This document shows, in pieces, positions 26,299 to 35,914 of a stretch of DNA of 64,000 nt (position 1 is the stretch's first letter; each line of letters starts with the position of its first letter). This DNA is from Desulfitobacterium sp038181555 (GTDB taxonomy: Bacteria; Bacillota; Desulfitobacteriia; Desulfitobacteriales; Desulfitobacteriaceae): assembly GCF_038181555.1 (NCBI RefSeq), contig NZ_JBBWUA010000003.1, positions 186,001-250,000 on the forward strand, given 5' to 3'. The notes beneath the pieces were generated by a model, which was given only the letters and a program-made list of their open reading frames with translations, had not been told where the DNA came from and made no database searches. The position numbers were made by a program, and so were the translations under genes.

Positions 26299-26323
26299 AA
26301 AAACCGAGGTCCGCCTCGGTTTT
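26299..26323. terminator. Bidirectional intrinsic terminator
   Basis: AAAACCGAGG-TCCG-CCTCGGTTTT forms a strong hairpin with T-runs on both strands. It serves the flavoprotein gene (plus strand) and possibly the larA-like gene (minus strand). Confidence 0.88.
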
Positions 26324-26417
26324 CTTGTTACTAATTAATTTGTTATGCCTGATTCATCATTCGAATCGGCTTTTGTCAAAAATAAGTATCAATAAGAAGA
26401 ATTTACTCTTGAAGAGT

Positions 26418-27695
26418 TTACCGTTTTTGATAGAGGGGAATTGTCGCTCCCCCATAAGGCATGATGATTATATCCTGATTCTCTCTGTCTACTTGTGCTA
26501 ATTCTAAAGCCTTGTCTAGGGAGGTCACTCCGGTCATCCCCATGGGTTTAACCAGCTCAGGTTCAATCATCGAGTATAGGATGACTTTTGCCTTGCGCGC
26601 TGATTCTACAGCAGCATAGAAAATATAGCCGGGAATCGTAAAGTTCTTGCGGAGCTCCGGATCAAGCTTTTGCTCCTTAAGAGGTTCACTCCAACCGAAG
26701 AACTCATCCGCTCCGGCACCCTCTCGGCATCCTGCCAGAACGAGAATCCTCCCCCCAGGCTTGACAGCCAAGGAAGCATTAAATAAGGTCTTAGTGCTTT
26801 GATAAAGAGAAATATCTTTAGGGAAACCACCGCAGCTGGCAATCACCAAATCGGCCTTTTTCTCAATCGGTACTCCATAATTTTCATCAGCCCATACACA
26901 GCCCTCTTCCCAAGCCTTTAGCCAATGACCGGCGAAGAGCTTGGCAATGCGTCCATCCGTATGAATCACCGCGTTGAGGAGAAAGGCCGGATTCACAAAT
27001 TGAGTGGCATCGACCATATCCTCATGTAAAGGGTTATCAATGAGCGCTCCTACCCCGATCAAGGGGTTCGACTGTTCCGCATGGGGATCTAAAGAGTGGA
27101 GATGGTTTTGAGCAATGGTCTCTCTACTGGCTACGCCCGGAAGAATTGACTTGCGTCCCCCACCGAAACCAGCCATTAAGTGGTGAACGATTCCACCTGT
27201 GAGAATAACCTTGCGCTCAACCACCAAACGATTAACCACAACTTCCGTTCCTCGTGGAGTCTTTCCAACATATACCATCTCGGAAAGATCGCAGTCATGG
27301 TCAATGACTTCCAAGCGACCATACATCTCCGCACCGACTACTTTCTTTTTCTCATCAGCTGTCTGCCCGCGATGTGTACCGGTAGCAGTCAAGATAAGTA
27401 TATCCTTATCAGGTATACCCAGGGAATTCAAGCGATTGACAATGGTCGGCAAGTACTCATGTAGCTTAACCAAGCGGGTAATATCACTCACGACGATCGT
27501 CACCTGATCACCTGCTTGAAAAAGGGTATTAAACGGCGGCGAAGCAATCGGAGCATCGAGAACCTTGTTGACTTCCTTGACTACATCCTCAAGAGGCTGA
27601 ATATCTTTTGCCTGGAGCTCCTGGATGATCTGATCCGGATTCAGCGCTAGGCTAAGGTACTCTTCATCATATTTAAACTTATACTCTCGTTTCAT
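26418..27695 (-). CDS. larA: Nickel-dependent lactate racemase family protein (LarA-like)
   Basis: About 425 residues of the LarA/DUF2088 family. It has the TGTHRG motif (His near 107), the HHLMAGFGGGRKSILPG segment that contains the His/Lys positions for covalent Ni-pincer cofactor attachment, and a C-terminal glycine-rich domain (ILVLAGCREGAGADEF, PYGGATIPL). LarA racemises lactate, and relatives act on other 2-hydroxy acids. larB/C/E cofactor genes are not in the window. The start at 27695 is chosen because a frame from 27722 begins at a TTG without a ribosome site. It is the last gene after the polysaccharide locus, 36 bases from it, so its transcript may be shared. Confidence 0.88.
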   Translation of the reverse strand: MKREYKFKYDEEYLSLALNPDQIIQELQAKDIQPLEDVVKEVNKVLDAPIASPPFNTLFQAGDQVTIVVSDITRLVKLHEYLPTIVNRLNSLGIPDKDILILTATGTHRGQTADEKKKVVGAEMYGRLEVIDHDCDLSEMVYVGKTPRGTEVVVNRLVVERKVILTGGIVHHLMAGFGGGRKSILPGVASRETIAQNHLHSLDPHAEQSNPLIGVGALIDNPLHEDMVDATQFVNPAFLLNAVIHTDGRIAKLFAGHWLKAWEEGCVWADENYGVPIEKKADLVIASCGGFPKDISLYQSTKTLFNASLAVKPGGRILVLAGCREGAGADEFFGWSEPLKEQKLDPELRKNFTIPGYIFYAAVESARKAKVILYSMIEPELVKPMGMTGVTSLDKALELAQVDRENQDIIIMPYGGATIPLYQKR

Positions 27696-27731
27696 CCTTA
27701 TCCCATTCCTTTCCTTGCCCAAGCTTTTTTC

Positions 27732-30700
27732 CTATTGTAAACTCTGCCACCTTAGAAAATCAATAGCATAATCCTCTTTATCTAGGGTCAGATTTGGATT
27801 GTAGAAAGGATCGCGTTCCAAACAATTTTGCCAGTGCTTCTTCATATAGGTTACTTCACCAAGGAAGCGCTGCATTTTTTCCGGGGTATCTTCATAGCCC
27901 CTGCTTTTTGATTCAAAATGATACAGCTTCACTTGAGGCAACACCACATTGTAATAACCCTTGGCCCACAGCTTCAGACAAAAATCAACATCGTTAAAGG
28001 CCACCGTCAATTCTTCCTCTAGACCACCCACTTGGTCAAACAACTCTCTCTTTACCATCAGGCAGGCACCTGTCACTGCAGCATAATTAGCCACAATGAC
28101 CAAACGGCCAAAGTAACCCGGCTCCTCCGAATCGTATCCACGATAGCTGTGGCCCCCTACCCCCCCTATCCCCAGTGTTACGCCAGAGTGTTGAATGGTT
28201 TGGTCTGCATACAGAAGCTTTGCACCAACTGCGCCAATACTGGGGCGCATTGCCTGACCGGCCATCTCCTCCAGCCAGCTCGGGGTGATGATCTCCATAT
28301 CATTATTTAACAACACGACCAGCTCACCCTTAGCCTGTTGCACCGCCTGATTGTTCAAGCGAGAGTAATTAAAGGGCATATCGAGATGAATGACTCGGAA
28401 TCTTTGCGGTTCAAGCTGCTGCCACTTGGCAAAGAGTTGCTTTGTTTCCGGCTTGACACTACCATTATCAACAATCAATACCTCGTAATGGGCATAAGTC
28501 GTTTTATTAAAAATAGTCTCTAAGCATTTTCCTAACAGTCGAGCCATATCCCGTGTCGGAATGATAATCGAAATTAAAGGGTCCCCCTTCACCGGATAAT
28601 GTACCCTATAGTATGGATAGTGCTCTAAAGACTCTGCCCAGCCTCCTTCTCCCCGCCTGTCTAGGGCTTCACCCACAGCCTTTAGACCGGCAATTGTCGC
28701 ATAGCTCTTAGCCCCGACACTTGCCGCAGTGGACTCTGCTACAGTACGCCAATGATAAAGTACTCTGGGGATATGGTAAATTTTATTGGTGGTTTCTGAA
28801 ACTCTCAAGGCAAGGTCGTGGTCTTGACTTCCCTCGAACCCGCGACGGAACCCACCCAGCTCCCGAACCACACTGGTCTTGTACACCCCAAAATGACAGG
28901 TATACATCTGGGCTAATAGGTTGTCGGGCGACCAATCGGGTTTGAAATAGGGTGAATGTCTAACCCCATCCTCGCTAATTTTATCCTCGTCACTATAGAT
29001 CATCACTGCCTCAGGATATTGATTGATAAGTAGGGCATTCTCGTAGAGGGCATCCGCCGTTAGGCAATCGTCATGATCCAATAGACCAATATATTCACCC
29101 GTTGCTAATTCCAAGGCAGAATTAGAAGCAGCCGATATATGACCATTCTTTTCCCTATAGACAACTTTTATTCTTGCATCCTTAGCCGCGTACTCCTTAA
29201 GTGTTTTTTGCACTCTGGGATCTGTTGAGGCATCATCAGCTATACATAGCTCCCAATGGGGGTAAACTTGCTCCCGTACAGAATCCAGACAACAGCGCAA
29301 CCATCTTTCGTCCACATTATAAACTGGCACCAAAATAGAGATTACCGGCTTTAAGGTCAATTCTGAGCATTGGGTCTGGAGTATTTCCTTGCGTGCTTCT
29401 GTTAAGGTGTGATATTTGAGCCAGAGGTTGTAATCTTCTTGGGGGTTAATCAAGTTTTTCGCCCAGCGCCACAAACCCTTTGGCCCACCTCTTTTGAGCG
29501 CACTCCCTATTTGCGTTGCCCACAGCTTCATGCTGTGCCCAGAATAACCTTGACGTTGGAAAAACAGCCCGAATGCCCGCAATAGAATGCCTAGGCGGGT
29601 AACTCTGGCAATTTTACAGGAATCAATGGCAAACGTTCCTTCCTCCTCACCCGGGTCAAGCCTTACTTGCTTAATATCATAACCAACTAAGACTATGACG
29701 CGGTAATCCTGTATATTTTCCCCGCAGACAACCTCAAGAACCAAGCTTTCCGTCTCATTAAACCCTCTGCCCCGGTCAAAATAGATCCGTACCTTCAAAG
29801 GAAGTGGGCTTGCAGCCTTAAAGCGAATCTCCGACCAACCGTGCGGAAAAGGACCCGATAACAAAAACTTTGGATCTTCTCCCACCGCTTGCCAATAGCT
29901 GGGACCCTCATCCGCTAAAGGAATAATATTATCTAAGGGGATTAGCCTTTGCTTATATCCACCCCGAAGCAGATCACGACCTAGTTTTATTTGCTTACGA
30001 CTCCAGCAGGCAATTCTCATTAACTTTGAGGTGGTGCGCCAAACCGTCGAGCTCTTAATTTCCTTGAGCTGTTGCTCATAATCAGCAACCTTAGCCCGCC
30101 GTTGTTTTAACTCCTCTTGGCTGCTTTCGATAATAGCGTTCAGCTCATCAATATCAGTTGCTTGGTTAGCAAGTTCCAGTTGGCTCTTGTTTAAAGCATT
30201 TTTTAACTCATCGATATGCGTTACCCGCCTACCGAGCTCCTCTTGACTTCTAGCTAAAGCAGAATTCAACTCCTTGATCTCCGCTACCCGGTTATCATGC
30301 TCTTCATAACTTCTTTGCAAAACAGAATTCAACTCATGATCATCCGCCATTCGATTTTTAAGGGATTGGCGTAACTCTATTATGTTAGCCTGTTGAGCGA
30401 CCACTTCCCCTAAGGCTGCTTGTTGTAAATCCCTTGATACCCGCATCTTAAAACACAGCACACTTTGCTCTTTAAGTGGCGGCACCTCAGACAAGGTCAC
30501 CTGGGGATCGTCATTGGGACAAAGTATTTTTAAACTAGCCACATCACTGATTCTGATCATACCCTGACTTAAATTTATATTGCTATAACCGGTTTCTGCG
30601 GACCATTGACTGACCAGTTGGCCCGGACCATGCTTATCCCAAGTTTTCAGTTCAATATCTCTAATTTCCACAAAAGCGGGAAAATTTGTAGGGTCTAAAC

Positions 30701-31574
30701 GCAACACCCCGTTTTCACCCACACTCTCAGGTAGTACAATTTTATGATCTACAAATTCCTGTTGGTCGCGGCCCAAGGGAACCGTCACAGATTTGCTTTC
30801 TGAGAAGCCCCAATCGGACCAATATATTTGCAAAAAATCCTTGCTCTTCGAACTGCTCTCAATAGTCAAATGCCGGGGGTACACATGGTCTGCTACCTCC
30901 TCTTGTCTCTTCGCCACAACAACGAACTGATAGATATGGGCATCCTCTCTATCCTTCAGTATCCTCGCCAGCGGTGCCGTCTTCGAACCATAGCTTTGCC
31001 CAAATTCAGTATCTTCCGGCTCTATCTCCGTACCCATTAACTCAATGGGACACATTCCCGCCCGATCCAACAAATCTAACAGACTTTTGCGGGTAAAGAA
31101 GCGAATATGTGTATCATCAAGTAGTCCTGTCGGTCGATAGTCAAATCTACCTTCCAGAAGCTCCATCAGGATTGAGCTGTGTCCAATGTTCGGTACAGAA
31201 ATTAACAGGGTAGCTTGCGGCTTTAGAAATTGCACTGCCACCCGGACTACCTGCCAAGGGTCATTGAGGTGTTCAAGGACATCAGCAATCACAACATGGT
31301 CAAAGCTTTTCCCCTGTAACTCCTTATTCCACTCCATCAAGTCCAAATCAGCGACGATCATTTTCGCGCTGTATATACTCCCTTTAGCTGCCGCCATGGC
31401 GTCGATTTCTACACAGGTCACTGTACACCCTAGTTCCTCTTTTAAATAACGTGTCATATACCCAGTAGCTGATCCCAATTCCAAAATCTGCGACCCCGGG
31501 GTTATGCGCTTCAAAAGCAAGGAATGGGAGGTTTTCTCGGTTAGATCAATTTGATAATCATATTTACAACTCAT
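27732..31574 (-). CDS. Giant methyltransferase-coiled coil-double glycosyltransferase
   Basis: About 1280 residues. Residues about 10-215 are a SAM methyltransferase (ILELGSATGYMTRYL). About 230-390 is a beta-rich segment. About 400-540 is a coiled coil with near-perfect 21-residue repeats (ELNSVLQRS, ELNSALARS, ELKNALNKS, ELNAIIESS). About 560-690 is a second beta-rich segment. Two GT2 domains follow: ISILVPVYNVDERW...CIADDASTD at about 750, and ISIIIPTRDMARLLG...LIVDNGS at about 1015. Such architecture is typical of enzymes that cap or extend polysaccharides, with the coiled coil as a molecular ruler. The ATG at 31574 follows CAGG by 8 bases. It lies just after Wzt. Confidence 0.9.
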   Translation of the reverse strand: MSCKYDYQIDLTEKTSHSLLLKRITPGSQILELGSATGYMTRYLKEELGCTVTCVEIDAMAAAKGSIYSAKMIVADLDLMEWNKELQGKSFDHVVIADVLEHLNDPWQVVRVAVQFLKPQATLLISVPNIGHSSILMELLEGRFDYRPTGLLDDTHIRFFTRKSLLDLLDRAGMCPIELMGTEIEPEDTEFGQSYGSKTAPLARILKDREDAHIYQFVVVAKRQEEVADHVYPRHLTIESSSKSKDFLQIYWSDWGFSESKSVTVPLGRDQQEFVDHKIVLPESVGENGVLRLDPTNFPAFVEIRDIELKTWDKHGPGQLVSQWSAETGYSNINLSQGMIRISDVASLKILCPNDDPQVTLSEVPPLKEQSVLCFKMRVSRDLQQAALGEVVAQQANIIELRQSLKNRMADDHELNSVLQRSYEEHDNRVAEIKELNSALARSQEELGRRVTHIDELKNALNKSQLELANQATDIDELNAIIESSQEELKQRRAKVADYEQQLKEIKSSTVWRTTSKLMRIACWSRKQIKLGRDLLRGGYKQRLIPLDNIIPLADEGPSYWQAVGEDPKFLLSGPFPHGWSEIRFKAASPLPLKVRIYFDRGRGFNETESLVLEVVCGENIQDYRVIVLVGYDIKQVRLDPGEEEGTFAIDSCKIARVTRLGILLRAFGLFFQRQGYSGHSMKLWATQIGSALKRGGPKGLWRWAKNLINPQEDYNLWLKYHTLTEARKEILQTQCSELTLKPVISILVPVYNVDERWLRCCLDSVREQVYPHWELCIADDASTDPRVQKTLKEYAAKDARIKVVYREKNGHISAASNSALELATGEYIGLLDHDDCLTADALYENALLINQYPEAVMIYSDEDKISEDGVRHSPYFKPDWSPDNLLAQMYTCHFGVYKTSVVRELGGFRRGFEGSQDHDLALRVSETTNKIYHIPRVLYHWRTVAESTAASVGAKSYATIAGLKAVGEALDRRGEGGWAESLEHYPYYRVHYPVKGDPLISIIIPTRDMARLLGKCLETIFNKTTYAHYEVLIVDNGSVKPETKQLFAKWQQLEPQRFRVIHLDMPFNYSRLNNQAVQQAKGELVVLLNNDMEIITPSWLEEMAGQAMRPSIGAVGAKLLYADQTIQHSGVTLGIGGVGGHSYRGYDSEEPGYFGRLVIVANYAAVTGACLMVKRELFDQVGGLEEELTVAFNDVDFCLKLWAKGYYNVVLPQVKLYHFESKSRGYEDTPEKMQRFLGEVTYMKKHWQNCLERDPFYNPNLTLDKEDYAIDFLRWQSLQ
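30110..30345 (-). repeat. Four tandem 63-bp repeats coding for 21-residue coiled-coil units
   Basis: Within the giant glycosyltransferase gene, four consecutive units of 21 codons each begin EL(N/K)(S/A)xL and contain S/R-x-EEL. Three heptads per unit give an in-register coiled coil. Copy number could change by recombination and so alter ruler length. Confidence 0.75.
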
Positions 31575-31576
31575 GC

Positions 31577-32779
31577 TTAAGACCTGCAACTCCAATCGTG
31601 TTTAAGCAGGGTTAACCCTTCACCGATATATTCGCCTGAAAAAATGCGAAAGGATTTTACTCTGCTTTTGTAATCCAATTGGATTACTGCAGAATCCTCA
31701 AAGAATCCTACATCAACGAAATAGGTGCCCGGCAAGAGGGACATTTCTTGATAGGACAATTCTAATCGGTATCGACCCGGTTGATTGGGTAAAGCCTGCT
31801 TATCAAGTTTTGTATTTAAACCACAGACATAGGTATTTTGCTTGTCATATATCGCCACCCCACCCACAATTCCTTCCTTGGGAGTGTGCAAGGTATAGTC
31901 TATCTGCACTGTAACCGGTTCCGCAAAGTAGAAATCCCTTTGCGGATTTCGATTCTCGTTTAAAAACATCACGTTATCAATGGTTAAAATACTACTCTTT
32001 TTTACTACGGCTACATCCCTCGGCTCTTCCTTCGTTGTGCCCGTATATTGCATATAATCCAGATAGCGCTCCGTGACGGTATTAACATCATCATATAGAT
32101 GCACTTTTCCGTCCTTCATCCAAATAGCTGTATCGCAAAAATTACGCACGGTGTAGACATCATGACTGACAAACACGATCGTTTTCCCTGCACGCTTGAA
32201 GCTTTTCATTTTTTCGATACACTTCAGCTGAAACTGCAAATCACCTACCGCTAAGGCTTCATCGATGACTAAGATATCCGGGTCCACGTTGATGGCACAG
32301 GCGAAAGCTAGACGAACGTACATCCCCGACGAATAGAGCTTTACGGGCTGATCGATAAATTCCCCGATCTCCGCAAACTGCTCGATTAACGGCATACGCT
32401 GGAGAATCTCTTGTTTGGACAGCCCCATAATCGCCCCGCTCATGATGACATTTTCCCGTCCAGTAAATTCAGGATTAAAACCACTGCCCAGCTCTAACAA
32501 GGCCGACACCCGGCCCCTTGTAGCATGACTACCGTCAGTCGGCGTCAGCGTTCCCGCAATAATCTGCAGAATTGTACTCTTACCAGAGCCGTTGCGCCCA
32601 ATAATGCCGATGGTTTCGCCCCTTCTCACATCAAAGGAAACGCCCCTGAGCGCCCAAAATTCACGATAGAATTGCTTGTTACCGCGCCAGAGTCCCTGCA
32701 ATAGCCTGTCCTTGGGACGATCATAAATATGGTAGCATTTACTCACATTTTTAAGGGATACCGCAAGATCAGAGGACAT
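31577..32779 (-). CDS. wzt: Polysaccharide ABC exporter ATPase (Wzt type, with C-terminal substrate domain)
   Basis: About 400 residues. The N-terminal ATPase has Walker A GRNGSGKST, signature LYSSGMYVRLAFA and Walker B ILVIDEALAVGD, the characteristic CPR_0882/Wzt subfamily features. The C-terminal about 150 residues form a Wzt_C-like beta-sandwich (LTIDNVMFLNE..FYFAEPVTVQIDY) that recognises the modified chain end. GAGGTGG is placed 8 bases before the ATG at 32779. It overlaps the permease stop. Together with Wzm it exports a finished polysaccharide on undecaprenyl diphosphate or a lipid. Confidence 0.92.
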   Translation of the reverse strand: MSSDLAVSLKNVSKCYHIYDRPKDRLLQGLWRGNKQFYREFWALRGVSFDVRRGETIGIIGRNGSGKSTILQIIAGTLTPTDGSHATRGRVSALLELGSGFNPEFTGRENVIMSGAIMGLSKQEILQRMPLIEQFAEIGEFIDQPVKLYSSGMYVRLAFACAINVDPDILVIDEALAVGDLQFQLKCIEKMKSFKRAGKTIVFVSHDVYTVRNFCDTAIWMKDGKVHLYDDVNTVTERYLDYMQYTGTTKEEPRDVAVVKKSSILTIDNVMFLNENRNPQRDFYFAEPVTVQIDYTLHTPKEGIVGGVAIYDKQNTYVCGLNTKLDKQALPNQPGRYRLELSYQEMSLLPGTYFVDVGFFEDSAVIQLDYKSRVKSFRIFSGEYIGEGLTLLKHDWSCRS

Positions 32780-33623
32780 CAGCGAAGCCACCTCGTGTTC
32801 TTTGAAACCAAACGTAGCCCAGCATAGCTATACAACTGCTGAGCAAGATATTAAGGATAAGCCAGCTCCAGCTGGGCAGCTGGCCCCAGATAAATATACG
32901 ACGCATATCGTCCACCACATGGTAAATCGGACTTATCTCAAACAGCCAACGCAGCTTTTCCGGCACAGCGGTAAGGGGATAAAAGATCGGTGTCATAAAC
33001 ATCAGAACTTGCACTATGATTGCAACCACGTGACCAATATCACGCAGGAAAGTGCCTAAGGAGGCTAAAAACCAGCTCGCTCCTAAGACTAATAATAATT
33101 GCGGTAATAACACCAGCGGGAACATAATCATTGTCCAGTGAAATATCCCCGTGAAAACAACCAAGGCACCGACTAAAAGTGCCAAGCTGATTGCAGCTTG
33201 TACTAGAGCAGAGCCTAAGGCTACGACGGGTAAAATTTCTAGTGGAAACACCACTTTTTTGACATAGTTTACATTGGCAATAATTAAATGAGGAGCACGG
33301 GAGATTACTTCCCCAAAAATGTTGAAGGTGGTTAAGCCACAAAACAAGACTAATGCAAATTCAATTTTGCTTCCTGTACCCATTCCCCATTTAGCCTCAA
33401 ACACCACGCTAAATACAAAGGAATACACAGCAAGCATAAATAGTGGATTGAGAAAGGACCAAAGCAAACCCAAATAAGACCCCTTGTAGCGGCCAATCAC
33501 TTCACGCTTAACAAATTGTTTAATTAACTCGTGGTTTTGCCATAGACTTGCGACCATAGAACTAGGATCCCAAAAACTCTGTTTTTTTCTGCCTATACCT
33601 AAATCTGCTCTAAATTCGCCCAT
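32769..33623 (-). CDS. wzm: Polysaccharide ABC exporter permease (Wzm type)
   Basis: A 284-residue ABC-2 membrane protein with about six helices, containing the ELIKQFVKREVIGRYKGSYL amphipathic entry helix and the YPLTAVPEKLRWLFEISPIY loop typical of O-antigen/teichoic-acid exporters. It pairs with the Wzt-type ATPase directly downstream (11-base overlap). It lies 38 bases after the rmlC-like gene. Confidence 0.92.
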   Translation of the reverse strand: MGEFRADLGIGRKKQSFWDPSSMVASLWQNHELIKQFVKREVIGRYKGSYLGLLWSFLNPLFMLAVYSFVFSVVFEAKWGMGTGSKIEFALVLFCGLTTFNIFGEVISRAPHLIIANVNYVKKVVFPLEILPVVALGSALVQAAISLALLVGALVVFTGIFHWTMIMFPLVLLPQLLLVLGASWFLASLGTFLRDIGHVVAIIVQVLMFMTPIFYPLTAVPEKLRWLFEISPIYHVVDDMRRIFIWGQLPSWSWLILNILLSSCIAMLGYVWFQRTRGGFADVL

Positions 33624-33661
33624 TCAGATTCCAAACTCTCCATATCTTATTCCATGAAGCC

Positions 33662-34123
33662 TTAGCGATTTTGGGTACTCCAATCAAAGTTAATACCCTT
33701 ATCATTCCAAGCCAGTCTTTGTTCATCAGGGTCGGCTGGATTGTAAGACTCCGTAGTGAAGTAGGTAATAATCAACGGGTTTGGCCCTAAAACCCGATAG
33801 CCATGAGCAACCCCCTTAGGTATCACCAACAGTAACGGATTGGTTTCCCCCATGTAAAAAACTTGGGTAGCCCCCTTAGTTGGCGATCCTTCACGCAAGT
33901 CATACAATACAACCTGGGCACTGCCCACAGGAAAAAACCACAAATCGTCCTGGCGGTCGTGATAATGAAAGGCCTTAATCACACCGGGATAAGACATGGA
34001 TAGGGATGCCTGACCAAAACGCGCCAGCAACTCATCATCGTCACGGAGGATTTCCATAAAAAATCCACGGTCATCGCAATGTCTCACCAGTCGCTTTGTT
34101 ACTACTCCTTCAATTCTAACCAT
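33662..34123 (-). CDS. RmlC-like dTDP-sugar 3,5-epimerase/isomerase
   Basis: A 153-residue cupin, shorter than canonical RmlC (about 180). It contains the AFHYH motif (catalytic histidine and the second conserved His), the GVAHGYRVL strand and the LVIPKG turn. GGGGG precedes the ATG. It lies downstream of rmlD and rmlA-like genes, so it should act on a dTDP-4-keto-6-deoxy sugar to make dTDP-rhamnose or a relative. The short length leaves open a WxcM/FdtA-type isomerase role. Confidence 0.75.
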   Translation of the reverse strand: MVRIEGVVTKRLVRHCDDRGFFMEILRDDDELLARFGQASLSMSYPGVIKAFHYHDRQDDLWFFPVGSAQVVLYDLREGSPTKGATQVFYMGETNPLLLVIPKGVAHGYRVLGPNPLIITYFTTESYNPADPDEQRLAWNDKGINFDWSTQNR

Positions 34124-34154
34124 TTTTGAGTCCCCCTAACCACCTAATAGTTAA

Positions 34155-34202
34155 GCTTCTAATTAACTATGCTTCTAATTAGCTATGCTTAATTAAGCTT
34201 CT
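34155..34202 (-). repeat. Short tandem repeat in the rmlA-rmlC spacer
   Basis: Two adjoining 16-bp copies, GCTTCTAATTAACTAT (34155-34170) and GCTTCTAATTAGCTAT (34171-34186), are followed by a degenerate third copy (34187-34202) that overlaps the rmlA stop. It is probably a slippage product; no function is evident. Confidence 0.7.
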
Positions 34203-34942
34203 AGTATCTTAAGTACTCGATCATCTAATTTAAATTCATGCACCAGGTCGTGGGCAGTTTTTAAGGAGTCGAAGGTCCCTGCATCGATCCACCAACTCGA
34301 AATAATATCTGCAGACAAGCTACCCGCTTGAATATAGGCATTATTCACGTCGGTTATCTCCAACTCCCCACGCTTTGAAGGCTTCAAGGTTTTCACTATG
34401 CTATAAACCTCAGCATCAAACATATAGATTCCAGTTACACAGTAGTTGCTTTTTGGCGTCGTCGGCTTTTCTTCAATGGATAGGACCTTATTATTTTCAT
34501 CTAATTCAGCCACCCCATATCTACCAGGATCTTGCACTTTCTGCAGCAATATCTTCGCACCATGTCCTTGCCCTCGAAATTCCTCTACATAATCCCGCAA
34601 GCTTTCCTCAAAAACGTTGTCACCCAAGATCACGGTCACCGCATCTTGAACTGCGAAGTTTTCTGCCAAACTCAACGCTTGGGCAATTCCCCCCGCCTGA
34701 TCTTGTACTTTAAAGGTAAAATTCAAGCCCAAATCATTGCCACTTCCCAGCAGATTGACGACTTCCCCCATATGTTCCCTACCGGTCACAACTAATATTT
34801 CGGTTATCCCAGCCTCTTTCAGTTTGGCTATTGGATAATAAATCATGGGACATTTACCAACCGGCAATAAATGCTTATTGGTCACCTTCGTTAAGGGAAA
34901 AATTCTTGATCCCGTCCCCCCGGCCAATACCACGCCCTTCAT
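34193..34942 (-). CDS. RmlA-like glucose-1-phosphate thymidylyltransferase
   Basis: A 249-residue nucleotidyltransferase. It has the N-terminal signature GVVLAGGTGSRIFPLTKVTN, the lysine-bearing NKHLLPVGKCPMIYY, the metal-binding GDNVFE and the LSIEEKPTTPKSNY segment. It is shorter than classical RmlA (about 290) because it lacks the C-terminal regulatory tail, as in the many short RmlA-like proteins of polysaccharide clusters. It should make dTDP-glucose from dTTP and glucose-1-phosphate. GGGGGG lies 6 bases before the ATG, and the gene begins inside the last 68 bases of rmlD. Confidence 0.85.
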   Translation of the reverse strand: MKGVVLAGGTGSRIFPLTKVTNKHLLPVGKCPMIYYPIAKLKEAGITEILVVTGREHMGEVVNLLGSGNDLGLNFTFKVQDQAGGIAQALSLAENFAVQDAVTVILGDNVFEESLRDYVEEFRGQGHGAKILLQKVQDPGRYGVAELDENNKVLSIEEKPTTPKSNYCVTGIYMFDAEVYSIVKTLKPSKRGELEITDVNNAYIQAGSLSADIISSWWIDAGTFDSLKTAHDLVHEFKLDDRVLKILEA

Positions 34943-35804
34943 GTCTATCCCCCCTAATCAAGCCCTCTTGCTCGAGATAGTCTACTAATGCCTCCCTATA
35001 GGGGCGTAACGGTTGGTGTCCATCTAGGCGCCACACGTAGTTGTCCAGCACAGAATACCTTGGTCGTTCTGCCGGTCTGTCTAACTGCTGGGTCGTGATA
35101 GGCTCTAGCTTAACGTTATTGAGTCCTGCCAATTCCATTATTTCCTGCGTATATGTAAACCAAGTGCAGCTACCACCATTGGTAAGGTGGTACGTCCCAT
35201 AAGTGTCCTTTTCGACCAAATCAGCAATAGCTATGGCTAAATCTCGTGTATAAGTGGGGCTACCCCTTTGGTCGTTAACCACCCTTAAGTATTCATGCTC
35301 TTTTGCCAAACGAAGCATCGTCCGCACGAAATTGTTACCGTAATAACCAAAAAGCCAGGCAGTTCTTACGATATAATGTCGTCGACAGTGTTGGCGCACC
35401 ATTAATTCCCCATCAAGCTTCGACTTACCATAGACACTTTGCGGATTAACCGGGTCATACTCCCGATAAGGCTTGTTGCCCTGACCTCCAAACACATAGT
35501 CAGTGCTAATATGGACCAGAGCAGCATCGATTTTATCAGCAATTATTGCTAAGTTGCGCGTCCCTAGGCAATTCACCTGATAAGCAAGCTCAGGTTTACT
35601 TTCACACGCATCCACATTGGTATAGGCTGCTGCATTGAATACCAAGTCAGGCTGTAGGTCTTTCAGCTTGACCCTGACTGCTTCAAGCTTAGTTATATCT
35701 AAATCCTCGCTACTTAAGTTGGTTACGCGATGTCCCCTTTGGTCAAAAATTGTACTGACATCAGAAGCCAACATACCACCTGCACCACACACAACAACCT
35801 TCAC
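34875..35804 (-). CDS. rmlD: dTDP-4-dehydrorhamnose reductase
   Basis: A 309-residue extended SDR. It has GAGGMLASDV (NADP-binding glycine motif), NAAAYTNVDACE, HISTDYVFGG and the YGKSKLDGE active site (Tyr/Lys), the standard RmlD signature set. It reduces dTDP-4-keto-rhamnose to dTDP-rhamnose. The start is a GTG with GGAGG 7 bases upstream. The last 68 bases overlap the rmlA-like gene. It is first in the transcript downstream of the 35.92-kb terminator. No rmlB gene occurs in the window, so the 4,6-dehydratase must be encoded elsewhere. Confidence 0.92.
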   Translation of the reverse strand: MKVVVCGAGGMLASDVSTIFDQRGHRVTNLSSEDLDITKLEAVRVKLKDLQPDLVFNAAAYTNVDACESKPELAYQVNCLGTRNLAIIADKIDAALVHISTDYVFGGQGNKPYREYDPVNPQSVYGKSKLDGELMVRQHCRRHYIVRTAWLFGYYGNNFVRTMLRLAKEHEYLRVVNDQRGSPTYTRDLAIAIADLVEKDTYGTYHLTNGGSCTWFTYTQEIMELAGLNNVKLEPITTQQLDRPAERPRYSVLDNYVWRLDGHQPLRPYREALVDYLEQEGLIRGDRHEGRGIGRGDGIKNFSLNEGDQ

Positions 35805-35914
35805 AGCAAATCCTCCTTAGCTATCTAATCTAACAATAGCTAGGGTCCTCCTCGAAATCTTAATATGGTAACATTTTATGCTCTTGGCCAATTGACTAGT
35901 ACACACAAATTTGC

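Noticed and set aside
30110..30345. The 63-bp repeats as a CRISPR-like or non-coding repeat array
   Set aside because: The units are adjacent, have no spacers, keep the reading frame and encode heptads of a coiled coil.
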